This document shows positions 26,404 to 31,900 of a stretch of DNA of 64,000 bases, in pieces; the stretch's first letter is position 1, and each line of letters begins with the position of its first letter. The position numbers were made by a program, and so were the translations under genes. Source of the stretch: Sinotaia quadrata (lineage: Eukaryota > Mollusca > Gastropoda > Architaenioglossa > Viviparidae); the NCBI GenBank assembly GCA_028829895.1, contig CM054181.1, positions 3,730,501 through 3,794,500 of the forward strand, written 5' to 3'. The notes under the pieces were generated by a model. The model worked only from the letters and a program-made list of their open reading frames with translations, was not told the origin of the DNA and did no database searches.

Positions 26404-28389
26404 CCCACACACATGCACTTACTTACTTATGTGTATGTACACAGTATTTTAGCAATTAATATAGCATGCATTAATATTGTACTTTTGTAACTCAATGAAT
26501 TCAGCTGTCAAGCATATATAAAGAAAATATTTTAAATGTCAATCATGCACATCAAATGTTAAACTTTCACACAAATTTATTTTTGTTATAGTTTTATACA
26601 GTCTCAAGGTGGAGTAAAATCATGAATATTTGAATAGGTTTTCATCCATCCTTTGGAGTGTTAAATGTCATACCTGTTAAAGTACCTTATTTATGTCTGA
26701 AACTAAAAGCTAACTTGACTTCAGATCCTTAAATACATGTAATTCTAGTATCGGTCACTATTCATACAAAAACCAATTCTGGTGACAACATACCACAATA
26801 TTTGAATATATTCTAAATTTTTAGTTTTTACTAAAGTATTGCTTGCTCATGAAGATTTAAGAGGAAAAATGAGCACTTTGATAAAAATGTAAATATACCT
26901 ATTACTGTATTAGAGATAGAAATACAATAGAACTGACCAAATTTACAATATAACACTAAGCCAATAACAGAAAAGAGTGAAGAACATGTAGAATTGATAA
27001 TCAGTTTGTCTTCATTAGTTCATAGTAATTTTTATATCAAAAGCAATGATAGGCATGACCATAACCCATCTTCATCACCATGAGAATCTTGGCTGGCACT
27101 GTATCCACCACGCAACCAACATAGATTTGGTGTTGGATGTCACATGACTAATCTCACCCATCATTGCATTAATAAAGGAAAACTTGCCCTAGAAATACAC
27201 TTTTTATATACTTCACTTTATTTTATGGGCTATCGCTGAACAATTATTTTAATATCATCTCTAATGAAATACACAAAAATCTAAAACACTAGAAGGTCAT
27301 CATTTTCCAATGATTCATAATTATACACTATAGCTGTGTCAAATCAGACTAAAGTGAAAACAAGAGTTCTAAAAGTATGAAATTATAAAAAATATTGACT
27401 CCCCCGAACCAATGATTGTCTTTCAAATTGTTTCATGCATGCATGAACATACATACACAGATGCACATGCATCTTTCTCTCCCTCCATTGTGTCTTTAAA
27501 ACACTGCAGATAGGCCTACCTGGGAAATTATAATTTTAACTCAAAGAACACCAAATATAATATGACAAATATAAGAACTGTTCATGAATGAAAAAGGTAA
27601 TATGGTGTCAAGTGCTCCATTATTCATTTTAAGGCATCAACATTTATTGTCATTCAAGTGAGCATTAACATTTTTGCATTAGCGACAATAGTATATGAAT
27701 GAAGATTAATAAGTAAACTGTAGGTTTTTTGGATATATTGTGAATCTAATTCAGACTGAATTAAAACAATAATAATTAATAGAACAAAAAGTAATACTTG
27801 TCAGAAAATTTGTCGACTAAAAATTCTATACTTTTACCTCATAGACCCTAATAATTTCTTGTGGGATGGTCACTACTTTTATGCCTAATTTGGAGATTAG
27901 GAATTCGATTAATATATCCCACAATAGTTGATAATAAAAATCTTGGCTAATGTTTACCTAATGATTTTAAGGCCCATAATTTGTGTTGTCTTAAATATCA
28001 ACACAGACCAATCGCTTCTCAAGTCATAGACTTATCGATTCTGAGTATAAAATCTGATCAACGGTACTGAAGATTAGTCTGCAGGGATACACAGGTTTGA
28101 TTGATGGGGAAATGGGAGGAGAGAAAACTTATTAATAAGCTGGCGAATGATATAACTATAACAGTATAAGTATAACTAAGTTAAAATTTTAAAAATTTAA
28201 CCGAAGAATTTCCCTACATATCACAGAGATCATTAGTATTCTAAAATACAGACAGCAAACCATTAGTTGTAGGTGCATGATGCTGATAACCTCACGAAAA
28301 AACCTGGATTTTCGTATTTCTGATTATAAAATACAGAAAAGATTTGATTTTCGAACCTTGGAAAGTGGTATTCCCTTGTAGGTCGCCAT
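1184..28389 (-). CDS. MORC3: MORC3-like ATPase / CW zinc-finger protein, 18 coding exons
   Basis: Complete gene on the minus strand. Exons in transcript order: 28389-28357, 26203-26131, 22431-22299, 20840-20614, 18810-18657, 17181-17040, 16663-16535, 16061-15930, 15479-15382, 13260-13177, 11943-11818, 10543-10460, 9335-9311, 9046-8944, 7574-7519, 7032-6841, 3941-3883, 1940-1184. All joins keep phase and total 2607 nt (868 residues plus stop), close to the 900-odd residues of vertebrate MORC3 and MORC4. Visible parts: GHKL ATPase (residues about 12-160, motifs AELID, DNGSGM at 65-70, [11 protein letters not shown] at 101-111), an S5-like transducer region (about 160-400), a CW zinc finger (about 407-450), a Glu/Lys-rich coiled coil (about 470-600), a Ser-rich tail with a VIDLT SUMO-interaction motif, and a C-terminal helical segment. 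MORC3 proteins are nuclear ATPases whose CW domain reads methylated H3K4 and which act in chromatin compaction and silencing; that role is inferred from the family. The MORC3 versus MORC4 choice is less certain than the MORC call. Least certain boundaries: the donor of the 20614 exon, the donor of the 8944 exon and the acceptor at 7032. Confidence 0.94.
2558..2720. mobile_element. hAT-type MITE, copy 1
   Basis: Inverted ends gggtgcacaaac / gtttgtgcacccctg and an 8-bp flanking near-duplication (atatatat / ttatatat, one mismatch). The interior is shared with copies at 38906 and 59048 (ttccaattgatagtgc). It lies in the MORC intron between exons 17 and 18. Non-autonomous; no ORF. Confidence 0.85.
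2729..3882. other. MORC intron 17 remainder
   Basis: AT-rich intron. It contains a 60-bp direct duplication at about 3020-3140 (core acatgtttctaaacag). No exon or other signal was recognised. Confidence 0.5.
3883..3941 (-). CDS. MORC3: MORC exon 17
   Basis: A 59-base exon encoding [19 protein letters not shown]. Acceptor ttattttcag, donor ACAAG then gtaaac. The split codon with exon 18 gives Ser. The intron just upstream carries a diverged copy of the exon start. Confidence 0.8.
3930..4070. repeat. Diverged duplication of MORC exon 17 acceptor
   Basis: The block aacctcaagcaattcctg (exon start plus acceptor, plus-strand view) recurs as aacctcaattaattccag at 3995-4012, followed in both copies by ctacaactca. 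About 65 bp per unit, two diverged copies. Confidence 0.6.
4910..5235. repeat. About 58-bp tandem repeat, ~6 copies
   Basis: Diverged units with core gggtcaaacctgaagtta and tttatgatttacattcta in the MORC intron between exons 16 and 17. Confidence 0.8.
5236..5730. other. MORC intron, no feature seen
   Basis: AT-rich intronic sequence between the 58-bp array and the duplicated segment flanking the piggyBac-like element. Nothing recognised. Confidence 0.4.
5740..5910. repeat. Short duplicated segments flanking a MITE
   Basis: Repeats of cttctccccattattttt and gattctagctggcaatac, two to three copies, one of which resumes after the element at 6381. The MITE appears to have landed inside this small array. 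Confidence 0.7.
5914..6380. mobile_element. piggyBac-type MITE at TTAA
   Basis: 467-bp element bounded by TTAA at 5910-5913 and 6381-6384, with inverted ends CCCTTTAAACTTGAG and CCCTTTGAACTCCACG. It is GC-richer and CpG-richer than its surroundings. TTAA duplication and CCCTTT ends are the piggyBac pattern. No transposase. Confidence 0.85.
6495..6770. repeat. About 21-bp degenerate tandem repeat
   Basis: Many imperfect copies of actagacatgtttgacacaa in the intron next to MORC exon 16. Confidence 0.75.
6841..7032 (-). CDS. MORC3: MORC exon 16, coiled coil
   Basis: Encodes [20 protein letters not shown] and a following [14 protein letters not shown] region, a clear amphipathic coiled coil. 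Donor GCTGGG then gtaaga. Two in-phase acceptors lie 15 bases apart, after gtgtacag (7032) and after agctctcag (7017). The first has the better upstream tract and is the one copied in the adjacent array. Confidence 0.83.
7033..7345. repeat. 63-bp tandem array built on the MORC exon 16 acceptor
   Basis: Five units, three nearly identical. On the minus strand each contains aaatgtatgcag followed by GTGAGTGA, matching the real acceptor and first exon bases (aaatgtgtacag then GTGAGC) at 7032. The array runs directly from the exon edge. Confidence 0.85.
7519..7574 (-). CDS. MORC3: MORC exon 15
   Basis: A 56-base exon ([18 protein letters not shown]) with acceptor tattttcag and donor ACATC then gtaagt. 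Splice sites are good and the phase fits both neighbours; the peptide itself is not distinctive. Confidence 0.72.
7580..8262. other. MORC intron 14 part, no feature seen
   Basis: AT-rich intron upstream of the poly-G tract. Nothing recognised. Confidence 0.4.
8264..8279. repeat. Poly-G tract, ~16-17 bases
   Basis: An uninterrupted G run in otherwise AT-rich DNA. Its length in the assembly may not be exact. Confidence 0.9.
8314..8852. mobile_element. Possible second TTAA-flanked element
   Basis: TTAA occurs at 8310-8313 and 8853-8856, with ends CCTGTTAAGTGTCA and, inverted, CCTTTGCCATGACA, which match only partly. The interior has a duplicated block (gtgagtgtcagcctgagc) at 8711-8835 and a ggacatatatgtcc palindrome. 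A piggyBac-like origin is a guess. Confidence 0.35.
8944..9046 (-). CDS. MORC3: MORC exon 14, coiled coil
   Basis: Encodes [20 protein letters not shown] and then [14 protein letters not shown], a charged coiled coil. Acceptor ttcttctag is strong. The donor used here (CTGA then gtatgc) is weak but is the only nearby GT that keeps phase into exon 15. Confidence 0.72.
9311..9335 (-). CDS. MORC3: MORC exon 13, 25-nt microexon
   Basis: A 25-base exon (EEKKRLSM) between acceptor ttccccag and donor TATG then gtaagt. Phase 1 at the start and 0 at the end connect exons 12 and 14 exactly, which is the main evidence. Confidence 0.75.
9390..9530. repeat. About 75-bp direct duplication
   Basis: Two copies sharing aataggaagaaat and aaatatcttcagcaa in the MORC intron upstream of the microexon. 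Confidence 0.75.
9531..9960. other. MORC intron, no feature seen
   Basis: AT-rich sequence; nothing recognised apart from short A runs. Confidence 0.4.
9970..10170. repeat. About 58-bp tandem repeat, ~4 copies
   Basis: Diverged units with gttgatttatccatacag and cataaattcttgttc. Confidence 0.75.
10460..10543 (-). CDS. MORC3: MORC exon 12, end of CW
   Basis: Encodes [20 protein letters not shown] and KKKFKKL. It supplies the fourth CW cysteine, the acidic PEEPED run that normally closes the domain, and then a basic patch. Acceptor cttaacag, donor CTACA then gtgagt. Confidence 0.93.
10550..11630. other. MORC intron 11 part, no feature seen
   Basis: AT-rich intron between the CW exons. No exon, element or array was recognised before the junction-derived repeats at 11640. 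Confidence 0.4.
11640..11817. repeat. Tandem copies of the CW-exon donor junction
   Basis: Two upstream copies plus the functional one, about 80 bp per unit. Each repeats the last ~30 bases of exon 11 and its donor (plus-strand view aacttacttaggtgtaggg, then gtcaggattcatgtgac). The middle copy keeps an intact gtaagt donor. Confidence 0.85.
11818..11943 (-). CDS. MORC3: MORC exon 11, CW zinc finger
   Basis: Encodes most of the CW domain: [17 protein letters not shown], then [16 protein letters not shown]. Zinc ligands are Cys412, Cys415, Cys435 and (next exon) Cys446; the cage and core Trp residues are 409, 418 and 433. Acceptor gttatag, donor CATAA then gtaagt. Both flanks of this exon are surrounded by tandem copies of its own splice junctions. 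Confidence 0.96.
11944..12580. repeat. Tandem copies of the CW-exon acceptor junction
   Basis: About ten diverged ~60-bp units containing ccagtccaatcagaaagatatc followed by tataaaa, recognisable as the start of exon 11 with its acceptor (plus-strand view aagtccaatcaggaagat then atctata). One segment is inverted (12353-12385). Confidence 0.85.
12590..13030. repeat. About 33-bp tandem repeat, ~13 copies
   Basis: Units of caattcaccattagggtg and ttaatataagcatat; the first five or so are nearly identical, later ones decay. Confidence 0.9.
13177..13260 (-). CDS. MORC3: MORC exon 10
   Basis: Encodes [20 protein letters not shown] and LRPTLPR. It matches the MORC helix before the CW domain (LxxKLNDYW). 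Acceptor tgtctag, donor CCCAG then gttaat. Confidence 0.9.
13265..14255. other. MORC intron 9 part, no feature seen
   Basis: AT-rich intron. The segment 14040-14270 is less AT-rich and could be an old repeat; nothing was identified. Confidence 0.4.
14255..14500. repeat. About 65-bp tandem repeat, ~4 copies
   Basis: Units with aatgtctaatcaatgaaaag and acgacttgtaaagtaacc in the intron between MORC exons 9 and 10. Confidence 0.85.
14597..14706. repeat. Two-copy direct repeat, ~53 bp
   Basis: gaagaaactatttatctta and aaaccaatagctgacccaaa occur twice in tandem. Confidence 0.8.
14710..15381. other. MORC intron, no feature seen
   Basis: AT-rich sequence with one short duplication (aatttatccctaaaaata, about 15290-15328) next to exon 9. 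Confidence 0.4.
15382..15479 (-). CDS. MORC3: MORC exon 9
   Basis: Encodes [20 protein letters not shown] followed by [11 protein letters not shown]. This is the MORC GVxGVxxxDxLxPxHNKQDF segment. Acceptor tatctcag, donor ACAA then gtaact. Confidence 0.94.
15930..16061 (-). CDS. MORC3: MORC exon 8
   Basis: Encodes [20 protein letters not shown] and [20 protein letters not shown]. It matches the family pattern of an IxFGFN strand followed by MxYHxNRLIKAY. Forty-four codons, phase 0 at both ends. Confidence 0.95.
16535..16663 (-). CDS. MORC3: MORC exon 7
   Basis: Encodes [20 protein letters not shown] and a following [17 protein letters not shown]. The YCSILxLxPRMxIxIRG string is a signature of MORC proteins. 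Both splice sites are canonical and the exon is exactly 43 codons. Confidence 0.95.
17040..17181 (-). CDS. MORC3: MORC exon 6
   Basis: Encodes [20 protein letters not shown] and [19 protein letters not shown]. The ELDF-D-DIR pattern is typical of MORC3/4 between the ATPase and S5 parts. Acceptor cctgatcag, donor CTCAGG then gtatga, phase 0 out. Confidence 0.92.
17230..18180. other. MORC intron 5 part, no feature seen
   Basis: AT-rich intron between exons 5 and 6; nothing recognised before the 47-bp array. Confidence 0.4.
18190..18620. repeat. 47-bp tandem repeat, ~5 good copies plus decayed ones
   Basis: Core aaattctaaatgaagtgaat and gaaaagtataattaaactc, in the MORC intron downstream of exon 5. 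Confidence 0.9.
18657..18810 (-). CDS. MORC3: MORC exon 5
   Basis: Encodes [20 protein letters not shown] and [13 protein letters not shown]. This matches the MORC segment joining the ATPase to the S5-like domain, where a GTxIxIWxL pattern is conserved. Acceptor tttgaccag, donor AAAAG then gtgatt; phase 1 in, phase 2 out. Confidence 0.92.
19080..19510. repeat. About 62-bp tandem repeat, ~7 copies
   Basis: Units with tttaattcatgacagaga and agaggaaagtttaggttc. Confidence 0.88.
19540..19770. repeat. About 75-bp tandem repeat, ~3-4 copies
   Basis: Units with tagctaaaaatccccactc and attctatatattcaatta. It gives a 111-residue open frame at 19490-19825 that is only repeat sequence. Confidence 0.85.
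20095..20515. repeat. Nested tandem repeats, 40-65 bp units
   Basis: Two related periods: ataatagatctttaagactt with atgcctactccc, then a shorter ataagacttcacaatgcc with ttcctctcaat. About nine units in total. Confidence 0.88.
20614..20840 (-). CDS. MORC3: MORC exon 4, ATP lid
   Basis: Encodes the ATP lid [20 protein letters not shown] and [20 protein letters not shown], both diagnostic for MORC. Acceptor ctattccag. The 3' end is ambiguous: a GT at 20613-20612 (AGCT then gtatcc) or one twelve bases upstream (TACC then gtttac) both keep phase, and neither is a strong donor. Confidence 0.88.
20920..22290. other. MORC intron 3, no feature seen
   Basis: AT-rich intron with A-runs and a short CA-rich stretch near 21490. 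No exon or element was recognised. Confidence 0.4.
22299..22431 (-). CDS. MORC3: MORC exon 3, ATP-binding motifs
   Basis: Encodes [19 protein letters not shown] and then [18 protein letters not shown]. These are the Mg/ATP-binding Asn box and the DxGxG box of GHKL ATPases. Acceptor tatgcag, donor CTCAG then gtaatg. It joins exon 4 to give LLKMLSFGFC, matching the family. Confidence 0.95.
22640..23184. mobile_element. Tigger/pogo-like MITE at TA
   Basis: 545-bp element with ends CAGTGGTACCTCACATAAC and, inverted, CAGTGGTACCTTGCATAAC, flanked by TA on both sides (22638-22639, 23185-23186). The interior has repeated gttcgttatgc modules typical of pogo/Tigger MITEs. No transposase. Confidence 0.9.
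23265..23665. repeat. About 36-bp degenerate tandem repeat, ~11 copies
   Basis: Units of cctgattatacaatgaaat and aataacaaatactggg. Confidence 0.85.
23660..24860. other. Possible old interspersed repeat
   Basis: A block with a different, less AT-rich texture. It begins with a motif (aagcctcaagtgctttacag) that resembles the start of a repeat seen in many invertebrate genomes. A short 34-bp triplet array (tgataatcacactggat) lies at 23775-23860. No coding sequence; class not determined. Confidence 0.3.
24930..25045. repeat. About 31-bp tandem repeat, 4 copies
   Basis: gccattttagtcccagacat followed by gttagtc, nearly perfect. Confidence 0.92.
25050..25795. other. MORC intron 2 part, no feature seen
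   Basis: AT-rich sequence with a mixed TG-rich stretch near 25490. Nothing recognised. Confidence 0.4.
25800..26130. repeat. Tandem copies of the MORC exon 2 donor junction
   Basis: About six diverged ~55-bp units, each with a form of cttacctattaattct, the plus-strand view of the exon 2 end (AGAATTAATAG) plus its gtaag donor. Several copies keep a usable GTAAG. The array ends exactly at the functional junction. Confidence 0.82.
26131..26203 (-). CDS. MORC3: MORC exon 2, start of GHKL ATPase
   Basis: Acceptor tttatacag, donor TAATAG then gtaagt. It encodes [19 protein letters not shown], the hallmark MORC N-terminal ATPase segment; the Glu of AEL(I)D is the expected catalytic base. The exon ends in phase 1, and the split codon with exon 3 gives Asp. 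The donor is copied several times in the following intron (see the repeat at 25800-26130). Confidence 0.94.
26348..26400. repeat. AT/AC microsatellite
   Basis: (TA)n with a short (CA)n core in the first MORC intron. Confidence 0.95.
26405..28350. other. MORC intron 1, no feature seen
   Basis: About 1.9 kb of AT-rich intron. No array, element or exon was recognised, in contrast to the other large introns. Confidence 0.45.
28357..28389 (-). CDS. MORC3: MORC exon 1 (start codon)
   Basis: The ATG is at 28389-28387. Eleven codons read [11 protein letters not shown], ending at a GT donor (AAG then gttcga) in phase 0. The short basic start resembles the RGIRLS-type N terminus of MORC proteins. The exon faces SETD4 head to head. 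Confidence 0.85.
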
Positions 28390-28733
28390 GATTATGCTAC
28401 ATTCATCATTTTGTTTTCGTATGACTTTCCTTTTAGCAAGTCCATATATTTTTCATGTTACAGCTAAACAATACACGAAGTGATTTATATAGTTTCTTAA
28501 AATTTTATAACTTTTTAAGACAAATGATATTTGAAAACAAAACAAAATGTTAAATAACGCAACTAAAACTAGAGCCATAGGGGAGGGGAGTTAACTATGG
28601 TGGGCGCTATTTCTGTATTCTGAAGTTTATCTTCCGTAAACTGTTTGCGGGTACGCTGTGAAATATTTTAAAACAATAATGAGTTGATGTACAAGAGTGC
28701 TTCATAATGATCTCAGAAACATTTCAGTTTTGA
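28390..28733. promoter_or_regulatory. Head-to-head intergenic region, probable bidirectional promoter
   Basis: Only 344 bp separate the MORC ATG (minus) from the SETD4 ATG (plus), so both promoters and 5' UTRs must lie here unless upstream non-coding exons exist. No clear TATA box was seen. The part near SETD4 (28575-28660) is the GC-richer part and has the most CpG. Confidence 0.65.
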
Positions 28734-28908
28734 ATGAAGCATTTTGGTAGAACAGGAAGACGCAGGGGTCGGCGTAAGGCTAATCTGCATACACATGCGA
28801 ATGAAGAAAAAGCAGACGAATTTGCAGAACTAAAAAAATGGATGATTTCGCAGTCTTGCAAACATTTACTCTCAGATACATTTCGACTAGTGCCATGCTA
28901 TTTTCCAG
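28734..28908 (+). CDS. SETD4: SETD4 exon 1
   Basis: Starts at ATG 28734 (MKHFGRTGRRRGRRKANL, a basic N terminus like that of vertebrate SETD4) and continues through FAELKKWMISQSC to PCYFP. Donor TTCCAG then gtgatt, phase 1. Confidence 0.9.
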
Positions 28909-31900
28909 GTGATTGTTTATGAAAATTAATTAAATAATTTGGAAGTGGTAATAATATATCCAGAGTTTAGTGTGTGGAAAAAGTGGGAAGCAGAATGGAT
29001 ATGCACCCATTGAGTTAATTTTTCACTAATTCATTTTCGACAAGTGCGATACAAATAAACAATTTATAAATACGATTAGGTTATTAGTATATGCAAGAAC
29101 AACAATAAAAATAATACAGACAAGCAAGTAGGATTTTTTTCAGTATTAGTAGTGTTCATCCTATTCTACTCCAACAAAAAGAAAATTTATATGTATAGTA
29201 CTAGTAGGCCTACGTAAAACCTTATGGATTACTTTAAACTGTAACTGCTTTCTTACATAAAAAAATTAAATTCCCTTAGCTTTTAATCTAACTTAATATA
29301 AAAAATATGTACAGCATCAAATGACAACAAAGATAATCTAGCATGAAAATGCACATTGTTTTACTGTGCCAACAACTGAACTAGCATAAAAATTATTATA
29401 GACTGATCAGTGGTCCTGCCAACAAATGATTCAGCATGACCGAAACAAACTGTCTGACCATTGTTGACGTCCTATATTAAATTAACTGCTGAATGGTACA
29501 TGCAACTGGAAAAAGAAATGAGAGAGCAATGATGGTGATGGGTTTTGTTATTTTTACTATTTTGGTATAAAATGCAGTTTTTCTAAAGTTTTTGATTCAT
29601 TGGATTGGAGGGAAAAGTGCAGCACTTTAACTTAAATGAAAATCTAGTGATGTCTAAAGTGACTTAGGATTCATTTGTTTAATTGCTGCATTTATCTGTA
29701 GAAATACCTATGTTACATAATACTGTCATCAGTTTTAATTATTTAAATTTTTTATTCAAAACAATAATATGGAGAAAACTTGACTGATTTAAATCCACAT
29801 TCATAGGGCTAATTTAGCAACATTTTGACTGTTGGTGTTACTAGTAGACTGTGTGCACTAATGCAACTCAGTTAATTAACAATCCTTCAAAGGTCTTCAT
29901 TCATGGGATTTTAGATTGTATACTTCTGTCTTGTAATCTCAACTAACATCTCCAATCGTGTCTGACAGATAACTGAGAGTTTACATGAATTGTGTGTGTG
30001 TGTGTGTTGATTCTTTATGGTAATATATTAGACTCTTAAATTTAGATAGATTTGTTAAAAATGTACTTTTTAACTGCAGCACATTTTCTCAATCACAAAA
30101 ACACTTATTCACACATAAATGGATATTAATTGGTATGGTAATTATGCAACACAGTATATTGTCTTATCTTTCCTTATTTCATTAGAAACTGGAAGAGGTC
30201 TGAAGACCAGAAAATCAATCAAACCTGGCACCATCATCGTGTCAATCCCTCTTTGTCTTCTTATCACACCTGCAAAAGCTCTCAATAGCAGCTTTGGACC
30301 CCTCATTAAAAGGTTTGATGCTCTCCCTTGTTTTTTTTTTCTGCCTTCCCTTTCTTTCTTTAAAAGTTTCAAATCATTAGAGCTGGCAAACTCCAGGAGT
30401 CTTAAGCCTCTCCTATTTTAGCATTTCAGTCTCCTTGCACTACAAGAATGTCTTTCTTTGGGGTCTGGTCCAGGACTTCTTGCAGTTGGTCGTAGAAGTC
30501 CTCTATTTCTTTATCATCATGGTTTGTAAGCTTGCACAATGGTGATATTGAGTGGGGTTGCCCTCAAACATATGGTGATAAGCCTGCTGGAGACTAGCCG
30601 ACAACTCATGACAGTGTTCACGATGTCTTTTTGGACAAGAAATACGACACCATGTTCATGTTTATCATCTCTGCCAGAGTAGTATAGTTTATAGCTGTCT
30701 TGTGTTGACGTTTCCCCAAAGTTCTTCCATCGTATTTCGCACAGTCACAGGATGGTCCAGTGGTATCTGTTCATTTCATGTGTCAGTTCCTCTACCTTTC
30801 CAGGTGTTCTTAATGTTCTGATGTTCCACCTACCAATGCTGATGTTGTTTCTGCCAAGGAGTTTTGATGGTGATGGTGCACCAGTAGCACACTTAACACC
30901 TCTGGCTTGGTGCAAGACAGAAAGCACAGTCCTTGTTCTGGGCAATGACCAATCTGTATGGTTTGAGGTAAAGTTATCATTTCATGTGGTATGTCTTGGG
31001 CAAATGAATCTGGCAGACCCATTTAGTACATAAACTGAATATATTACGATAAAATTGCCTTTATTTTAGATCAGAAACTGTTTGTTAGTACAAAATTGCT
31101 TATGTAGAGACACTGCATATGTTGTTATATCAACTGCTTTTGTATAGAAATTTCATATTGTTTTAGTGCAGAAGCAGTGTTAGTATATAAACTGTGTGTG
31201 TTAGTACAAAACTACTTATTCAGTACAGAATCAGCCTATGTTAGTACAAAACTGCCTATGTTAGTATATAAACTGCCAATGCTAGTACAAAACCATGTAG
31301 GTTAGTATAGAAACTGTCCATGTTAGTACAGAATCAGCCTGTGTTAGTATACAAAATTGCTCATGTTAGTACAAAAACTGCCTATGTTAGTACAGAATCT
31401 GCCTATGTTAGTACAAAACTATGTTAGTACAGAATCTCTGTTAGTACAGAATCAGCCTATTAGACTACACTGCCTATATTAGTACAAAACTGCCTATATC
31501 TCAGCCTATATTCATATGAAACTGCCATTGTTAGTACAAAACTTTATTTGTTGTTTTTGCATGTTTCTAGACAGGCAAATAGTAGTTCTTTAGCTGGTGA
31601 AGACATAATAGGTACAATTTATTAGTGTACTGTTTCTGGTACAGTTGAATTCAGCGCGAAAGCGGCGGAAGCCGGAAGCGCCCCCTACACTCCATCCATA
31701 CAGTTGAATTCTGGGTAATAATTTGTACACATTCTGCTTATTTTAACCAGCTTTAGAACATGCTGTATTTCTACTAAATGAATATATTTAAATATTTACA
31801 TTATGTTTGCATGATTACCTCATGCAGATGGAGCAAGCTGTTTACACCTACACAGATGCTCACTCTTTTTCTTATGCTGGAAGCAGCCAAGGGAGTGAAT

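Noticed and set aside
30745..31033. Plus-strand frame of 93 codons in SETD4 intron 2
   Set aside because: Antisense of the retrotransposon endonuclease fragment, whose minus-strand reading is the recognisable one.
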